From JAJRXR01 sp044439985 (lineage in GTDB: Bacteria > Planctomycetota > Phycisphaerae > Phycisphaerales > UBA1924), in assembly GCA_044439985.1 (NCBI GenBank), contig JBITAG010000319.1, forward strand, positions 1 through 10,876: a stretch of DNA of 10,876 nucleotides, given 5' to 3'. Each line of letters starts with the position of its first letter. Positions within the stretch are counted from its first letter, which is position 1. Positions 1 through 6,367 of the stretch are shown piece after piece. A model generated the notes under the pieces. It made no database searches. It had not been told where the DNA came from and saw only the letters and a program-made list of their open reading frames with translations. The translations under genes were made by a program, and so were the position numbers.

Positions 1-558
1 GCCCGGGGTTGGTGGCGCCGACGGGTGGTTTTGCCCGTCGCGGGTGGCGACGTTGCGGTTGCGCCGGGGTTGGGGCGGGGGGTTGACGTGCCACCAATGG
101 GGGGTGGGCTTGGTGGCGGGCGGGGGCGTCGGGCGGGGCTCGGGCGCGGGATCGGGGGGAGGATCGGCGGCGGCGACCTTGATCTGGGATTCGACCTGGG
201 TCCCGGGAGCCGGCGACGGGGGACGGCTCAGGTCGTCTCCCGGCCGGGGCGCCTTGCCCAGTGCGCCGGGGCGACGCCCGGCGGGAGGGGGAGTCGGCGC
301 CTGCGGCGAGGGGGACCGGGCAGCGGTCTGGGCCGGGGTCTGGGCGGTGGATTGGGCGGGAGGATTGCGGGGTGGGGTCGCGGCGGCCCGGGGCGTGCGC
401 GGGAGGGTGGGCGAGACGGAGACGGGCTTGGCGACGACCAGATCACGCCGGGTCACCGGGGCGTTGGAGGTCGAGCCGCACCCGGCGACGGGGAGCAGGG
501 CGGCCAGGGCGAGGGCCACCCACGGCGTCCGCTTGGACCTGGATTCGAGGCTCGGCAT
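1..558 (-). CDS. Proline-rich lipoprotein (partial, C-terminus outside window)
   Basis: This reading frame is open from an ATG at 558 to the left edge (186 codons, no stop), so the protein continues outside the window. Residues 1-27 form a lipoprotein signal: basic residues R7, K9 and R10, a hydrophobic core around residues 13-22, and the lipobox VAGC with C27 as the predicted lipidated cysteine. The mature part is low-complexity and rich in Pro, Ala, Thr and Arg, with an aromatic patch HWWHV near residue 155. It looks like a periplasmic linker or spacer, and I recognise no catalytic domain. An in-frame GTG directly upstream (561) may be the true start, because GAGGAG then sits 9 bases away rather than 12. 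The gene begins 40 bases after the nrdR stop on the same strand, so cotranscription is likely. The function is unknown. The signal peptide is clear; the role is not. Confidence 0.72.
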   Translation of the reverse strand, partial: MPSLESRSKRTPWVALALAALLPVAGCGSTSNAPVTRRDLVVAKPVSVSPTLPRTPRAAATPPRNPPAQSTAQTPAQTAARSPSPQAPTPPPAGRRPGALGKAPRPGDDLSRPPSPAPGTQVESQIKVAAADPPPDPAPEPRPTPPPATKPTPHWWHVNPPPQPRRNRNVATRDGQNHPSAPPTPG

Positions 559-598
559 CACGGGAGTCGGCTCCTCGCTGTGCCCGTGCGGGCGTGCA

Positions 599-1099
599 TC
601 AGCCCCCGGGCCTGAACAGGTCGCGCTGATCGGCGACCTCACCCGGGCGGTTGGTCAGCTCGTCGAGCTCCGCCTGGATATCGGCGAGTGTACTCAGCTG
701 GAGGTGCTCGGTCGCAAACCGGATGTAGGCGACAGGGTCGAGGGCCCGGAGGCGGGTCATGACCCGTTCCCCGACGACGTGGCTGGAGACCTCCCGCTCG
801 AACTCGTGGTGGAGTTCGTCCTCGACCTCGTCGACGATGCGGCGTTTGTCCTGTTCGGGAATGGGTCGCTTGCCGCAGGCCGCGGCGATGCCGGCGAGGA
901 TGTTGTCGGCGTTGAAGGGGACGCGGGAGCCGTCCTTCTTGATGACCATGAGGCGGCTGGCCTGCTCGACCCGCTCGTAGGTGGTGAATCGGCGTCCGCA
1001 CTTGAGGCACTGACGCCGGCGACGGATCACCCGTCCCGCCTCGGTGGAGCGGGAATCGATGACCTTGTCGTCGTTGGCGTGGCAGAAGGGGCAGATCAT
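599..1099 (-). CDS. nrdR: Transcriptional repressor NrdR
   Basis: NrdR is the zinc-ribbon/ATP-cone repressor of ribonucleotide reductase genes. It senses ATP/dATP and binds NrdR boxes in their promoters. The 166-residue product starts MICPFC and has zinc ligands C3, C6, C31 and C34, the hallmark basic stretch VIRRRRQC (24-31) and CGRRFTTYERV (34-44). An ATP-cone follows at about residues 49-139, beginning LMVIKKDGSRVPFN. The length is slightly above the usual 150 or so because of a short C-terminal tail. No Shine-Dalgarno sequence precedes the ATG. A plausible sigma70 promoter lies about 37 bases upstream. It is divergent from the thrS leader and probably cotranscribed with the downstream lipoprotein gene. 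No ribonucleotide reductase gene is present here, so its targets lie elsewhere. The identification is secure. Confidence 0.96.
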   Translation of the reverse strand: MICPFCHANDDKVIDSRSTEAGRVIRRRRQCLKCGRRFTTYERVEQASRLMVIKKDGSRVPFNADNILAGIAAACGKRPIPEQDKRRIVDEVEDELHHEFEREVSSHVVGERVMTRLRALDPVAYIRFATEHLQLSTLADIQAELDELTNRPGEVADQRDLFRPGG

Positions 1100-1135
1100 C
1101 GCGGTTGGGGGATCTCTCGGGCCTCGGGGCAGGGC

Positions 1136-1164
1136 ATGATGACACCCGCGGGTCGCCCCGTCAA
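1136..1164 (-). promoter_or_regulatory. Putative sigma70 promoter of nrdR
   Basis: Read on the minus strand, TTGACG (1164-1159) is followed after exactly 17 bases by CATCAT (1141-1136). The -35 matches the consensus at 5 of 6 positions and the -10 at 4 of 6. Transcription would start near 1129, giving nrdR a 5' leader of about 30 bases. This is a prediction from spacing and match only. Confidence 0.45.
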
Positions 1165-1190
1165 AGCGGGCCGGGGGCGGGGGGCCTCGC

Positions 1191-1202
1191 TATGATGGGG
1201 GC
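1191..1202 (+). promoter_or_regulatory. -10 element of the thrS leader transcript (leaderless arrangement)
   Basis: TATGAT at 1191-1196 matches the -10 consensus at 5 of 6 positions. It ends six bases before the ATG of the leader peptide at 1203. With the usual distance from -10 to start site, transcription would begin at or next to that A, giving a leaderless mRNA. No -35-like hexamer is visible at the expected place; the sequence there is G/C runs. The GGGGG at 1197-1201 is too close to the ATG to act as a ribosome binding site. Confidence 0.55.
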
Positions 1203-1259
1203 ATGAGCCGCCCCGAGCCCACCCCGACGACTCCGACCACCACCCGCGACGACGGGTAA
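1203..1259 (+). CDS. Threonine-rich leader peptide of thrS (18 aa)
   Basis: A short ORF from ATG 1203 to TAA 1257-1259 encodes MSRPEPTPTTPTTTRDDG. Six of its 18 codons are threonine (codons 7, 9, 10, 12, 13 and 14, at 1221-1244), ending in three consecutive ACC codons. It lies directly upstream of threonyl-tRNA synthetase and is followed by an intrinsic terminator 23 bases before thrS. This is the layout of amino-acid leader peptides such as ThrL and PheM in enteric bacteria. The peptide would act as a sensor: ribosomes stall on the Thr codons when charged tRNA-Thr is scarce. The start codon itself lies in a segment (1203-1209) that can pair perfectly with 1265-1271, as expected of strand 1 of an attenuator. 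It is too short for standard gene callers. The role is inferred from position, codon content and RNA pairing. Confidence 0.75.
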   Translation: MSRPEPTPTTPTTTRDDG

Positions 1260-1260
1260 C

Positions 1261-1300
1261 GCCTGGCTCATCGATCACCCACCGACCAATCGAGCCCGGC
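1261..1300 (+). promoter_or_regulatory. Antiterminator hairpin of the thrS attenuator (strands 2:3)
   Basis: GCCTGGCTC (1261-1269) pairs with GAGCCCGGC (1292-1300) at eight of nine positions, leaving a 22-base loop. The 3' arm is the same segment that forms the 5' arm of the terminator, so the two structures exclude each other. The 5' arm begins just after the leader-peptide stop codon, where a ribosome finishing the peptide would cover it. A ribosome stalled at the Thr codons would leave it free. The same arm, as GGCTCAT (1265-1271), can also pair perfectly with ATGAGCC (1203-1209), giving a 1:2 structure that permits termination when the leader is not translated. Confidence 0.7.
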
Positions 1301-1319
1301 GGAGAGCCGGGTTTTTTCT
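1293..1319 (+). terminator. Intrinsic terminator/attenuator upstream of thrS (strands 3:4)
   Basis: The perfect 6-bp stem CCCGGC (1295-1300)/GCCGGG (1306-1311) has a GGAGA loop, is extended by G-U and A-U pairs at its base, and is followed by six T residues (1312-1317). It has the full rho-independent form and sits before, not after, a gene, ending about 23 bases upstream of the thrS ATG. This fits attenuation rather than termination of an upstream operon: the only + strand unit before it is the 18-codon leader peptide. Confidence 0.85.
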
Positions 1320-1340
1320 TCCGAGCATCAGGAACACGAC

Positions 1341-3425
1341 ATGCCTCGCATCACCCTCCCCGACGGATCGGTCAAAGAGTTCGACGCTCCGGTCAGCGCG
1401 TACCAGGTCGCCGAGTCGAGCGGCGCCCGCCTGGCACAGGCCGCCGTGGGCGCGAAGGTCGACGGCGAGCTGGCCGACCTCTCGACGGTGCTCGACGCCG
1501 ACTGCGAGCTGGCGATCGTGACCGAGAAGACCCGCGACGGCGACCCCGACACGGACGCGCTCACGCTGCTGCGCCACTCGTGCGCGCACGTGATGGCCGA
1601 GGCGATCCAGCGCATCGTCCCGGGGGCGCAGCTGGTCTACGGGCCGCCGCTGGAGACGGGGTTCTACTACGACATCGCCTTCCCCGATGACCGCCCGCTG
1701 CGCGAGGGGGACTTCGAGGCGATCGAGAAGGAGATGAAGGCGATCGTGAAGGAGGATCGCCCCTTCACCCGCTACGAGCTCGGGTACGACGAGGGGATCC
1801 GGAAGCTCGAGCGCGAGGGGAGCAAGTACAAGATCGACAACGCCCACCGGGCGCACGAGGCGGGATCGACGGAGCTCTCGTTCTACGCGACGGGGGAGCC
1901 GGGGAAGGACTGGGAGGACCTGTGCCGCGGGCCGCACGTCCCGAGCACGGGGCGGATCGGCGCGTTCAAGATCATGTCACTGGCGAGCAGCTACTGGCAC
2001 GGGGACGAGAACTCGGACCGGCTGACGCGGGTGTACGGGACGGCGTTCTTCAAGAACAAGGACCTGACGGGGTACCTGACCCAGCTCGAGGAGGCCCGCA
2101 AGCGTGACCACCGGGTGCTCGGGAAGCAGTTGCAGTTGTTCCACATCGACGACTCGGTCGGGTCCGGGCTGATTCTGTGGACGCCGCGGGGGTCGATCGT
2201 CCGCAAGGAGCTGCAGGACTGGATCGGCGGAGAACTGCGCAAGCGGGGGTACACGGACGTGTTCTGCCCGCACATCGGGAAGCTGGACCTGTACAAGACT
2301 TCGGGGCACTTCCCGTACTACGCCGACAGCCAGTTCACGCCGGTGATGGACCGGGAGTTCATCCACCGGATCGCGGACGAGGGGTGCAGCTGCTCGGAGC
2401 TTTCCAACCTCGTCACGATGGGGCAGGTGGAGGGGTACCTGCTCAAGCCGATGAACTGCCCGCACCACATCAAGATTTATGACAGCCAGCCGCGGAGCTA
2501 CCGAGACCTGCCGGTGCGTCTCTCCGAGTTCGGGACGGTCTACCGGTGGGAGCAGTCGGGGGAGCTTTCGGGGATGACGCGGGTGCGGTGCTTCACGGTG
2601 GACGACGCGCACCTGTTCTGCCGCGAGGATCAGATCAAGCAGGAGGTGCAGGGTTGCCTGGACCTGGTGAAGATCGCCTTCACGACGCTGGGGCTGGATG
2701 ACTTCCGCGTGCGTGTGGGCCTGCGCGATCCGGACAGCGCCAAGTACGTGGGCGATCCGGAGGTGTGGGACAAGGCGGAGGCGGCGTGCCGCGAGGCCGC
2801 GGCGGAGCTGGGGGCCAAGGTCAGCGAAGAGCCGGGCGAGGCGGCGTTCTACGGACCGAAGATCGACTTCATCGTGAAGGACGTCCTCGGGCGCGAGTGG
2901 CAGCTGGGCACCGTGCAGGTGGATTACAACCTGCCCAAGCGATTCGACCTGTGGTACACGGGCGCGGACAACGAGAAGCACCGCCCGGTGATGATCCACC
3001 GGGCGCCGTTCGGCTCGATGGAGCGGTTCATCGGCGTGCTCATCGAGCACTTCGCGGGCGCCTTCCCGACGTGGCTGGCGCCGGAGCAGGTGCGCGTGCT
3101 GCCGATCAGCGAGAAGTCGGCGGAGTACGCGAAGCGGGTCCGCGACGAGCTTGTGGAGGCGGGCGTGCGGGTCGAGCTGGATGACGGCAACGAGCGTGTG
3201 CAGGCGAAGATCCGGCACGGCGCCGAGATGAAGGTTCCGTATCTGCTCGTGGTCGGCCCGCGCGATGCGGAGGGGGAGACGGTCTCCGTCCGGGCCTTCG
3301 GGATTGACAAGGACCTGGGGGCGATGCCGCTCTCCGAGTTCGTCGAGGCGATCGGGGAAGAGATCGCGAGCAAGGGGGCGTCCTCGGTTCGTGAGCGGTT
3401 CGAAACGGTGGGCGCGGGGGCGTAG
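1341..3425 (+). CDS. thrS: Threonine--tRNA ligase
   Basis: ThrRS activates threonine with ATP, charges tRNA-Thr in the cytoplasm and hydrolyses mischarged Ser-tRNA-Thr. The 694 residues show an N-terminal TGS domain (about 1-62). The editing domain has HSCAH (H79, H83) and CRGPH (C195, H199). The class II catalytic core carries zinc ligands C373 (PMNCPHH), H424 (DDAHLFC) and H553 (MIHRAPFGSMERF). An anticodon-binding domain starts near residue 583. AGGA lies 7 bases before the ATG. Two oddities stand out. About 25 extra residues (337-366, with C349 and C351) precede the LKPMNCP motif compared with my recollection of E. coli ThrRS. The usual RGFTQDDAH reads RCFTVDDAH, so a Gln that lies in the active site of E. 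coli ThrRS is Val420 here. Expression is probably governed by the upstream Thr-leader attenuator. The identification is secure. Confidence 0.98.
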   Translation: MPRITLPDGSVKEFDAPVSAYQVAESSGARLAQAAVGAKVDGELADLSTVLDADCELAIVTEKTRDGDPDTDALTLLRHSCAHVMAEAIQRIVPGAQLVYGPPLETGFYYDIAFPDDRPLREGDFEAIEKEMKAIVKEDRPFTRYELGYDEGIRKLEREGSKYKIDNAHRAHEAGSTELSFYATGEPGKDWEDLCRGPHVPSTGRIGAFKIMSLASSYWHGDENSDRLTRVYGTAFFKNKDLTGYLTQLEEARKRDHRVLGKQLQLFHIDDSVGSGLILWTPRGSIVRKELQDWIGGELRKRGYTDVFCPHIGKLDLYKTSGHFPYYADSQFTPVMDREFIHRIADEGCSCSELSNLVTMGQVEGYLLKPMNCPHHIKIYDSQPRSYRDLPVRLSEFGTVYRWEQSGELSGMTRVRCFTVDDAHLFCREDQIKQEVQGCLDLVKIAFTTLGLDDFRVRVGLRDPDSAKYVGDPEVWDKAEAACREAAAELGAKVSEEPGEAAFYGPKIDFIVKDVLGREWQLGTVQVDYNLPKRFDLWYTGADNEKHRPVMIHRAPFGSMERFIGVLIEHFAGAFPTWLAPEQVRVLPISEKSAEYAKRVRDELVEAGVRVELDDGNERVQAKIRHGAEMKVPYLLVVGPRDAEGETVSVRAFGIDKDLGAMPLSEFVEAIGEEIASKGASSVRERFETVGAGA

Positions 3426-3561
3426 GCCCGGTCTTGCGCCCGCCGGGGCGTATCGCCGCCCCCCCCCGGATGGACAGGGGCTCACCGCCGAGCGTCTCGT
3501 CGCCTGTTGACACGCAAGGGGGGGGATCTTCGCGCCGATTCACCAGCATGAGGGGGAACAC
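3426..3561 (+). other. Intergenic region with C9 and G8 tracts
   Basis: These 136 bases after thrS hold a small hairpin, CGCCC (3437-3441)/GGGCG (3446-3450), with no T-run, so termination there is uncertain. There is a run of nine C (3459-3467) and a run of eight G (3518-3525) that could pair with each other. A perfect TTGACA (3507-3512) lies just upstream of the G-run, but I find no good -10 box 16-18 bases after it. GAGGGGG before ATG 3562 is a fair ribosome binding site for the next gene. Confidence 0.4.
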
Positions 3562-4575
3562 ATGAATCGTCGAATCATGATGTCGGTCATTGGCGCCCTG
3601 TCACTCGGCGGGAGCGCCCTTGGGCAGACGAGCGCCGTGTCCGTCCCGGGAACACTCATCGAGTACGATGGCTGGGGCTTGGTACCGATTCTCGAAGCGG
3701 GTGAGGTGCATTCGTTCCTCGCGCTGCGCGATGAGGATCAGATTGTCGGGGAGAACATCACCGCGATCTGGTTCCAGCGTCAGGCGGACGACTCGTGAAC
3801 GGGGCTTGCGTGGAACGACGGCGACCACGCCGCAGCCCTCAAGTACGTGGCGATTGACCTCGGGCTCCCGGCAGGCTGGGACGAGAACCTGGTGGTGGAG
3901 CACGACGTATTCTCGGCCACCCCGATCTCACCGAAGCCATATGCGTATGGGCTCTACGCGGACGATCCGCTGACGCCGGCGGTCGCCGCGTCGGGAGATC
4001 CCGCGGCGACCGCGGGCGCTCTGGAGGAGATCGGAGACGCGGCGTCCTCCCTCGGCGTGATCGATGGAGGCGGGTCGAGCGGCGGCATGGGCCAGCCAAC
4101 CTGCGAGTACCAGCTGGCAAGCACGGATTTGCTCGACGCGTTCGCCAGCGGCGAGGAAACGGAACTGGCCCAACTCGGGACATTTTCCGATGGCGTAAGC
4201 CAGGTTATTGCCTGCTGCTTCCCATTCCGTCGCTCGATACCGACATCGTGGTCGGATTGGGCATGTGGGCCATGGATTGTCGTGGCTGGTCCGGGCGCCG
4301 CGCATGCCTGCAGATCTAACTGCGACTACGAGAGGACTGTTTCAAGAAGCCGAACGATCATACGAATTACTCGATGGCCGAACTGTACGATTGAGACTTG
4401 TATCATCGGAGAAACAGAAGAGGGTCCCGAGACAGGTAGTGCGACGATCGATCTTTCGCCGTACGGCTGCTCTCTTCCTCCAGGACTCGCATGCCCCGGA
4501 AACCCCGACAACACGGACGAGACCTGTGATGGCCCATCCGGAGTCACCGATCGAACCAGGACAGGCTGCTCCTGA
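3562..4575 (+). pseudogene. Secreted protein gene interrupted by an in-frame TGA
   Basis: The ATG at 3562 follows GAGGGGG and encodes a Sec signal peptide (about residues 1-21, ending ALGQ). The frame meets TGA at 3796-3798 (codon 79) and then stays open in the same frame to TGA at 4573-4575, so the intact protein would be about 337 residues. If the TGA was once TGG (Trp), the protein reads ...ADDSWTGLAWNDG..., which is continuous in style. The second half is Cys-rich (for example ACGPW, CRSNCDY, CTIETC, SPYGC, LACPG), suggesting a disulfide-bonded extracytoplasmic protein. I recognise no family. Third-codon-position GC is about half between 4261 and 4440, by hand count, unlike thrS; this fits relaxed constraint or foreign origin. 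A 6-bp hairpin (3808-3830) follows the TGA but does not look like a SECIS element. A sequencing error or programmed readthrough are alternatives to a true pseudogene. The 3' end overlaps the next gene by 47 bases. Confidence 0.7.
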
Positions 4576-5470
4576 CCAGGTTCATAGAGTCACGCGGCGA
4601 ACGCGATGGCGGCGCATCGGGCGGGCCGTTCCTCGATCGCTGTGGCGCCCCGTGTTCATGCTGATGCTTGGGTGCATCGCGACCGCGTCCGTTTCCTGGG
4701 CGCTTGCGATCGCACGGGCGCCCGCGGCCGGCGCGATCCGTGGAAATGACCCCACGTCAGGAGAGCTGCGGATCCCTATTCAGTCTGGGTCCGAGACCCA
4801 TCATCCACGCGGCAATGCCCGGCTGTATGTGTCAAAGCGCGTGATCGGCGCCGCAGCCGTGCTCGCGTACCCGCCCCATCCATCACAAGACTTGGACGCC
4901 GTCCCATTCGGCCAGCCGCCCCATTGGAGCCGAGCGCGGGCCTACGTCGGCGGCGCCGACCAGGGCGCCGATCAGGCCCGTTGGGAGCGGGCCTTCGGGT
5001 GGCCCCTGCTCGCCCTCCGCACCGAACAGCGCTGCGAGTACGACCCGGGCCCGGCCCGGCTCGATCCGAGAGCGATGTGGAGCGAGAGCCAGACCCGGTC
5101 CGGCATCCGGATCGGATACACCACCGAGTGGCTGCATGCGCTCCCGAGCGATCTCCGCCTCAGACTGCCGTGGCATCCTGACTTTCTCGCCACCGGGCTG
5201 GTTGACCTCCCCACCGCGCTCCCCCTTGCCCCGATCTGGCCGGGGTTTCTTGTCAACGCCCTGTTCTACGCCCTCACCGGGGCGGGGTTGTTCTGGGCGG
5301 TGCGACGCGTCAATCACGGCGTGGCGCGTCCCTTCCGACGGGGGCGGCAGCTCCAACGCGGTCGCTGCCCGAGCTGCCGATACCCGTTCGGCGACCTCCC
5401 CCGCTGCCCCGAGTGCGGCGACGACCTGACCTGGCGCGGCGGGAGGACGCCCGCTGTTAGGCCCGCCTGA
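4529..5470 (+). CDS. Two-TM membrane protein with C-terminal zinc ribbon
   Basis: The product is a 313-residue protein of unknown function. An N-terminal Arg-rich stretch (20-40) precedes TM1 (about 42-62). A large, probably extracytoplasmic region follows, then TM2 (about 239-258), an Arg-rich segment and a cytoplasmic zinc ribbon CPSC...CPEC (C280, C283, C293, C296). Both the positive-inside rule and the zinc ribbon place the ends in the cytoplasm. This architecture, a membrane domain with a short terminal 'CPxCxY...CPECG' ribbon, is frequent among planctomycete hypothetical proteins. The frame is open back to 4208, but that upstream part is Arg/Ser-rich and overlaps the preceding gene. I chose ATG 4529; an ATG at 4658 lies inside TM1 and is unlikely. 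The ribosome binding site is weak. It overlaps the 3' end of the broken gene by 47 bases, suggesting translational coupling. No enzymatic motif is visible. Confidence 0.8.
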   Translation: MAHPESPIEPGQAAPDQVHRVTRRTRWRRIGRAVPRSLWRPVFMLMLGCIATASVSWALAIARAPAAGAIRGNDPTSGELRIPIQSGSETHHPRGNARLYVSKRVIGAAAVLAYPPHPSQDLDAVPFGQPPHWSRARAYVGGADQGADQARWERAFGWPLLALRTEQRCEYDPGPARLDPRAMWSESQTRSGIRIGYTTEWLHALPSDLRLRLPWHPDFLATGLVDLPTALPLAPIWPGFLVNALFYALTGAGLFWAVRRVNHGVARPFRRGRQLQRGRCPSCRYPFGDLPRCPECGDDLTWRGGRTPAVRPA

Positions 5471-5688
5471 CGACCGGCGCCACCCGCACACCCCGCCCCG
5501 CACAACCCGAACCCGACGCACACGCGGCACAGGCCGACCCGAGCCCGTGGGTTTCTTGCCCCATGCGTGGCCACGGGCGTCATCTCGGTGTCTCTTGTAG
5601 GCGTGCGGCGAAGGCCGCCGAGTCGCCCGGTGAGAGGGGCGGCGACCGCCCGGACCTGAGAGAGACAAACGAAGACTGGAGAGATGAG
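5471..5688 (+). other. Intergenic region with an inverted repeat
   Basis: I see no gene in these 218 bases. They contain a perfect 8-base inverted repeat, GCCCGTGG (5543-5550)/CCACGGGC (5571-5578), with a 20-base loop, whose right arm overlaps the 10-base palindrome CGTGGCCACG (5566-5575). The repeat lies about 70 bases after the zinc-ribbon gene and lacks a T-run, so it may be a transcription end, an operator or neither. The downstream gene has an unusually good ribosome binding site (GGAGA at 5678-5682). Confidence 0.35.
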
Positions 5689-6342
5689 ATGAACCGCACC
5701 GCCCTTGCTATCGCCGCGCTCGCGCTCGCCGGAACCGCCGCCTCCGCCGACGTGTTCGAGTTCCAGATGTTCAACCATCCGGACGGCGCCGTCGCCCCCC
5801 CCTACTACGGGCTCCGGGTGGACAACATGTTCGGCGAGGGCAACGTCAACACCTTCAGCATCGACACCATCGGCGACTCCGTCCTCACCGTCAACGAGGA
5901 CGGCGAGGACATCTCGATCCACATGGAGGGCACCCTCTACGGCGGGACCGACTCGGGCGTGACCACCGGGGGCGGCGCCCTCTACACGTACACCTGGGAC
6001 TACACCGAGGGCGTCGAGAAGACCGCCAACGGCTGGCGGGTCGTGGGGATGTCCGGGGCGAACGGGGGCGCCCTCACCCGCGTCTCCGACGGCGCCGAGT
6101 TCAGCTTCACCACCAAGACCAACGGTTCCGACGTCGCCTTCATCTTCCAGGCCGACGGGCACCGCATCAGCGGCGACGCCGACGCCTGGGTTGGACGCGG
6201 CTGGGTCATGAGCCAGGACAACCCCCGCGGGCAGCACACGCAGGACTGGCTCTTCTCCGCCGAGGTCGTCCCGGCGCCCGGCACGGTGGCCCTCGGCGCC
6301 ATGGGCGGGCTTCTCGTCACCCGCCGGCGTCGCAAGAACTGA
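5689..6342 (+). CDS. Secreted protein with PEP-CTERM-like sorting tail
   Basis: This 217-residue exported protein has a Sec signal peptide (residues 1-20, cleavage after ASA), a beta-rich, Gly/Asp/Thr-rich body, and a C-terminal sorting-type tail: VPAPG (194-198), a hydrophobic stretch (199-210) and the basic end TRRRRKN. In PEP-CTERM/exosortase systems such tails direct removal of the anchor and attachment at the cell surface. Here the usual VPEP core is VPAP, a variant I associate with Planctomycetes. The body is not assignable to a named family. ATG 5689 was chosen because GGAGA lies 6 bases upstream and the signal peptide starts there; the frame is open further upstream without signal-like sequence. 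A strong hairpin lies 26 bases downstream. No exosortase gene is present in the window. Confidence 0.85.
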   Translation: MNRTALAIAALALAGTAASADVFEFQMFNHPDGAVAPPYYGLRVDNMFGEGNVNTFSIDTIGDSVLTVNEDGEDISIHMEGTLYGGTDSGVTTGGGALYTYTWDYTEGVEKTANGWRVVGMSGANGGALTRVSDGAEFSFTTKTNGSDVAFIFQADGHRISGDADAWVGRGWVMSQDNPRGQHTQDWLFSAEVVPAPGTVALGAMGGLLVTRRRRKN

Positions 6343-6367
6343 TCACGACTCGAAGCTCCTGAAACAC

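Noticed and set aside
44..1195. 383-codon + strand open frame covering the left end
   Set aside because: It is antisense to nrdR and to the lipoprotein frame, which has a proper signal peptide and lipobox. Its Gly/Arg-rich sequence is the complement of Pro/Ala-rich coding.
1096..1278. 60-codon minus-strand frame across the nrdR/thrS gap
   Set aside because: It overlaps the nrdR start and runs antisense through the thrS leader. It has no ribosome binding site or domain.
1203..1340. T-box riboswitch upstream of thrS
   Set aside because: No conserved T-box sequence of the GGGTGGNACCGCG type, nor long specifier stem, is present. The peptide-coding Thr run and competing hairpins explain the region better.
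1977..3485. 502-codon open frame antisense to thrS
   Set aside because: thrS is unmistakable on the + strand. The antisense product is Arg/Leu/Pro/His-rich, which is the usual shadow in high-GC DNA.
3796..3830. Selenocysteine codon with SECIS-like hairpin
   Set aside because: The hairpin is short and its 11-base loop lacks the G/U features of bacterial SECIS apical loops. The residue context gives no redox motif and Trp fits better.
4208..4528. N-terminal extension of the zinc-ribbon protein
   Set aside because: The extension is Arg/Ser-rich without domain features, overlaps the upstream frame, and would place a long stretch before TM1. ATG 4529 is simpler.
3847..4575. Independent gene starting at GTG 3847
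   Set aside because: No ribosome binding site lies before it, and it continues the signal-peptide frame from 3562, so it is the second half of the broken gene.
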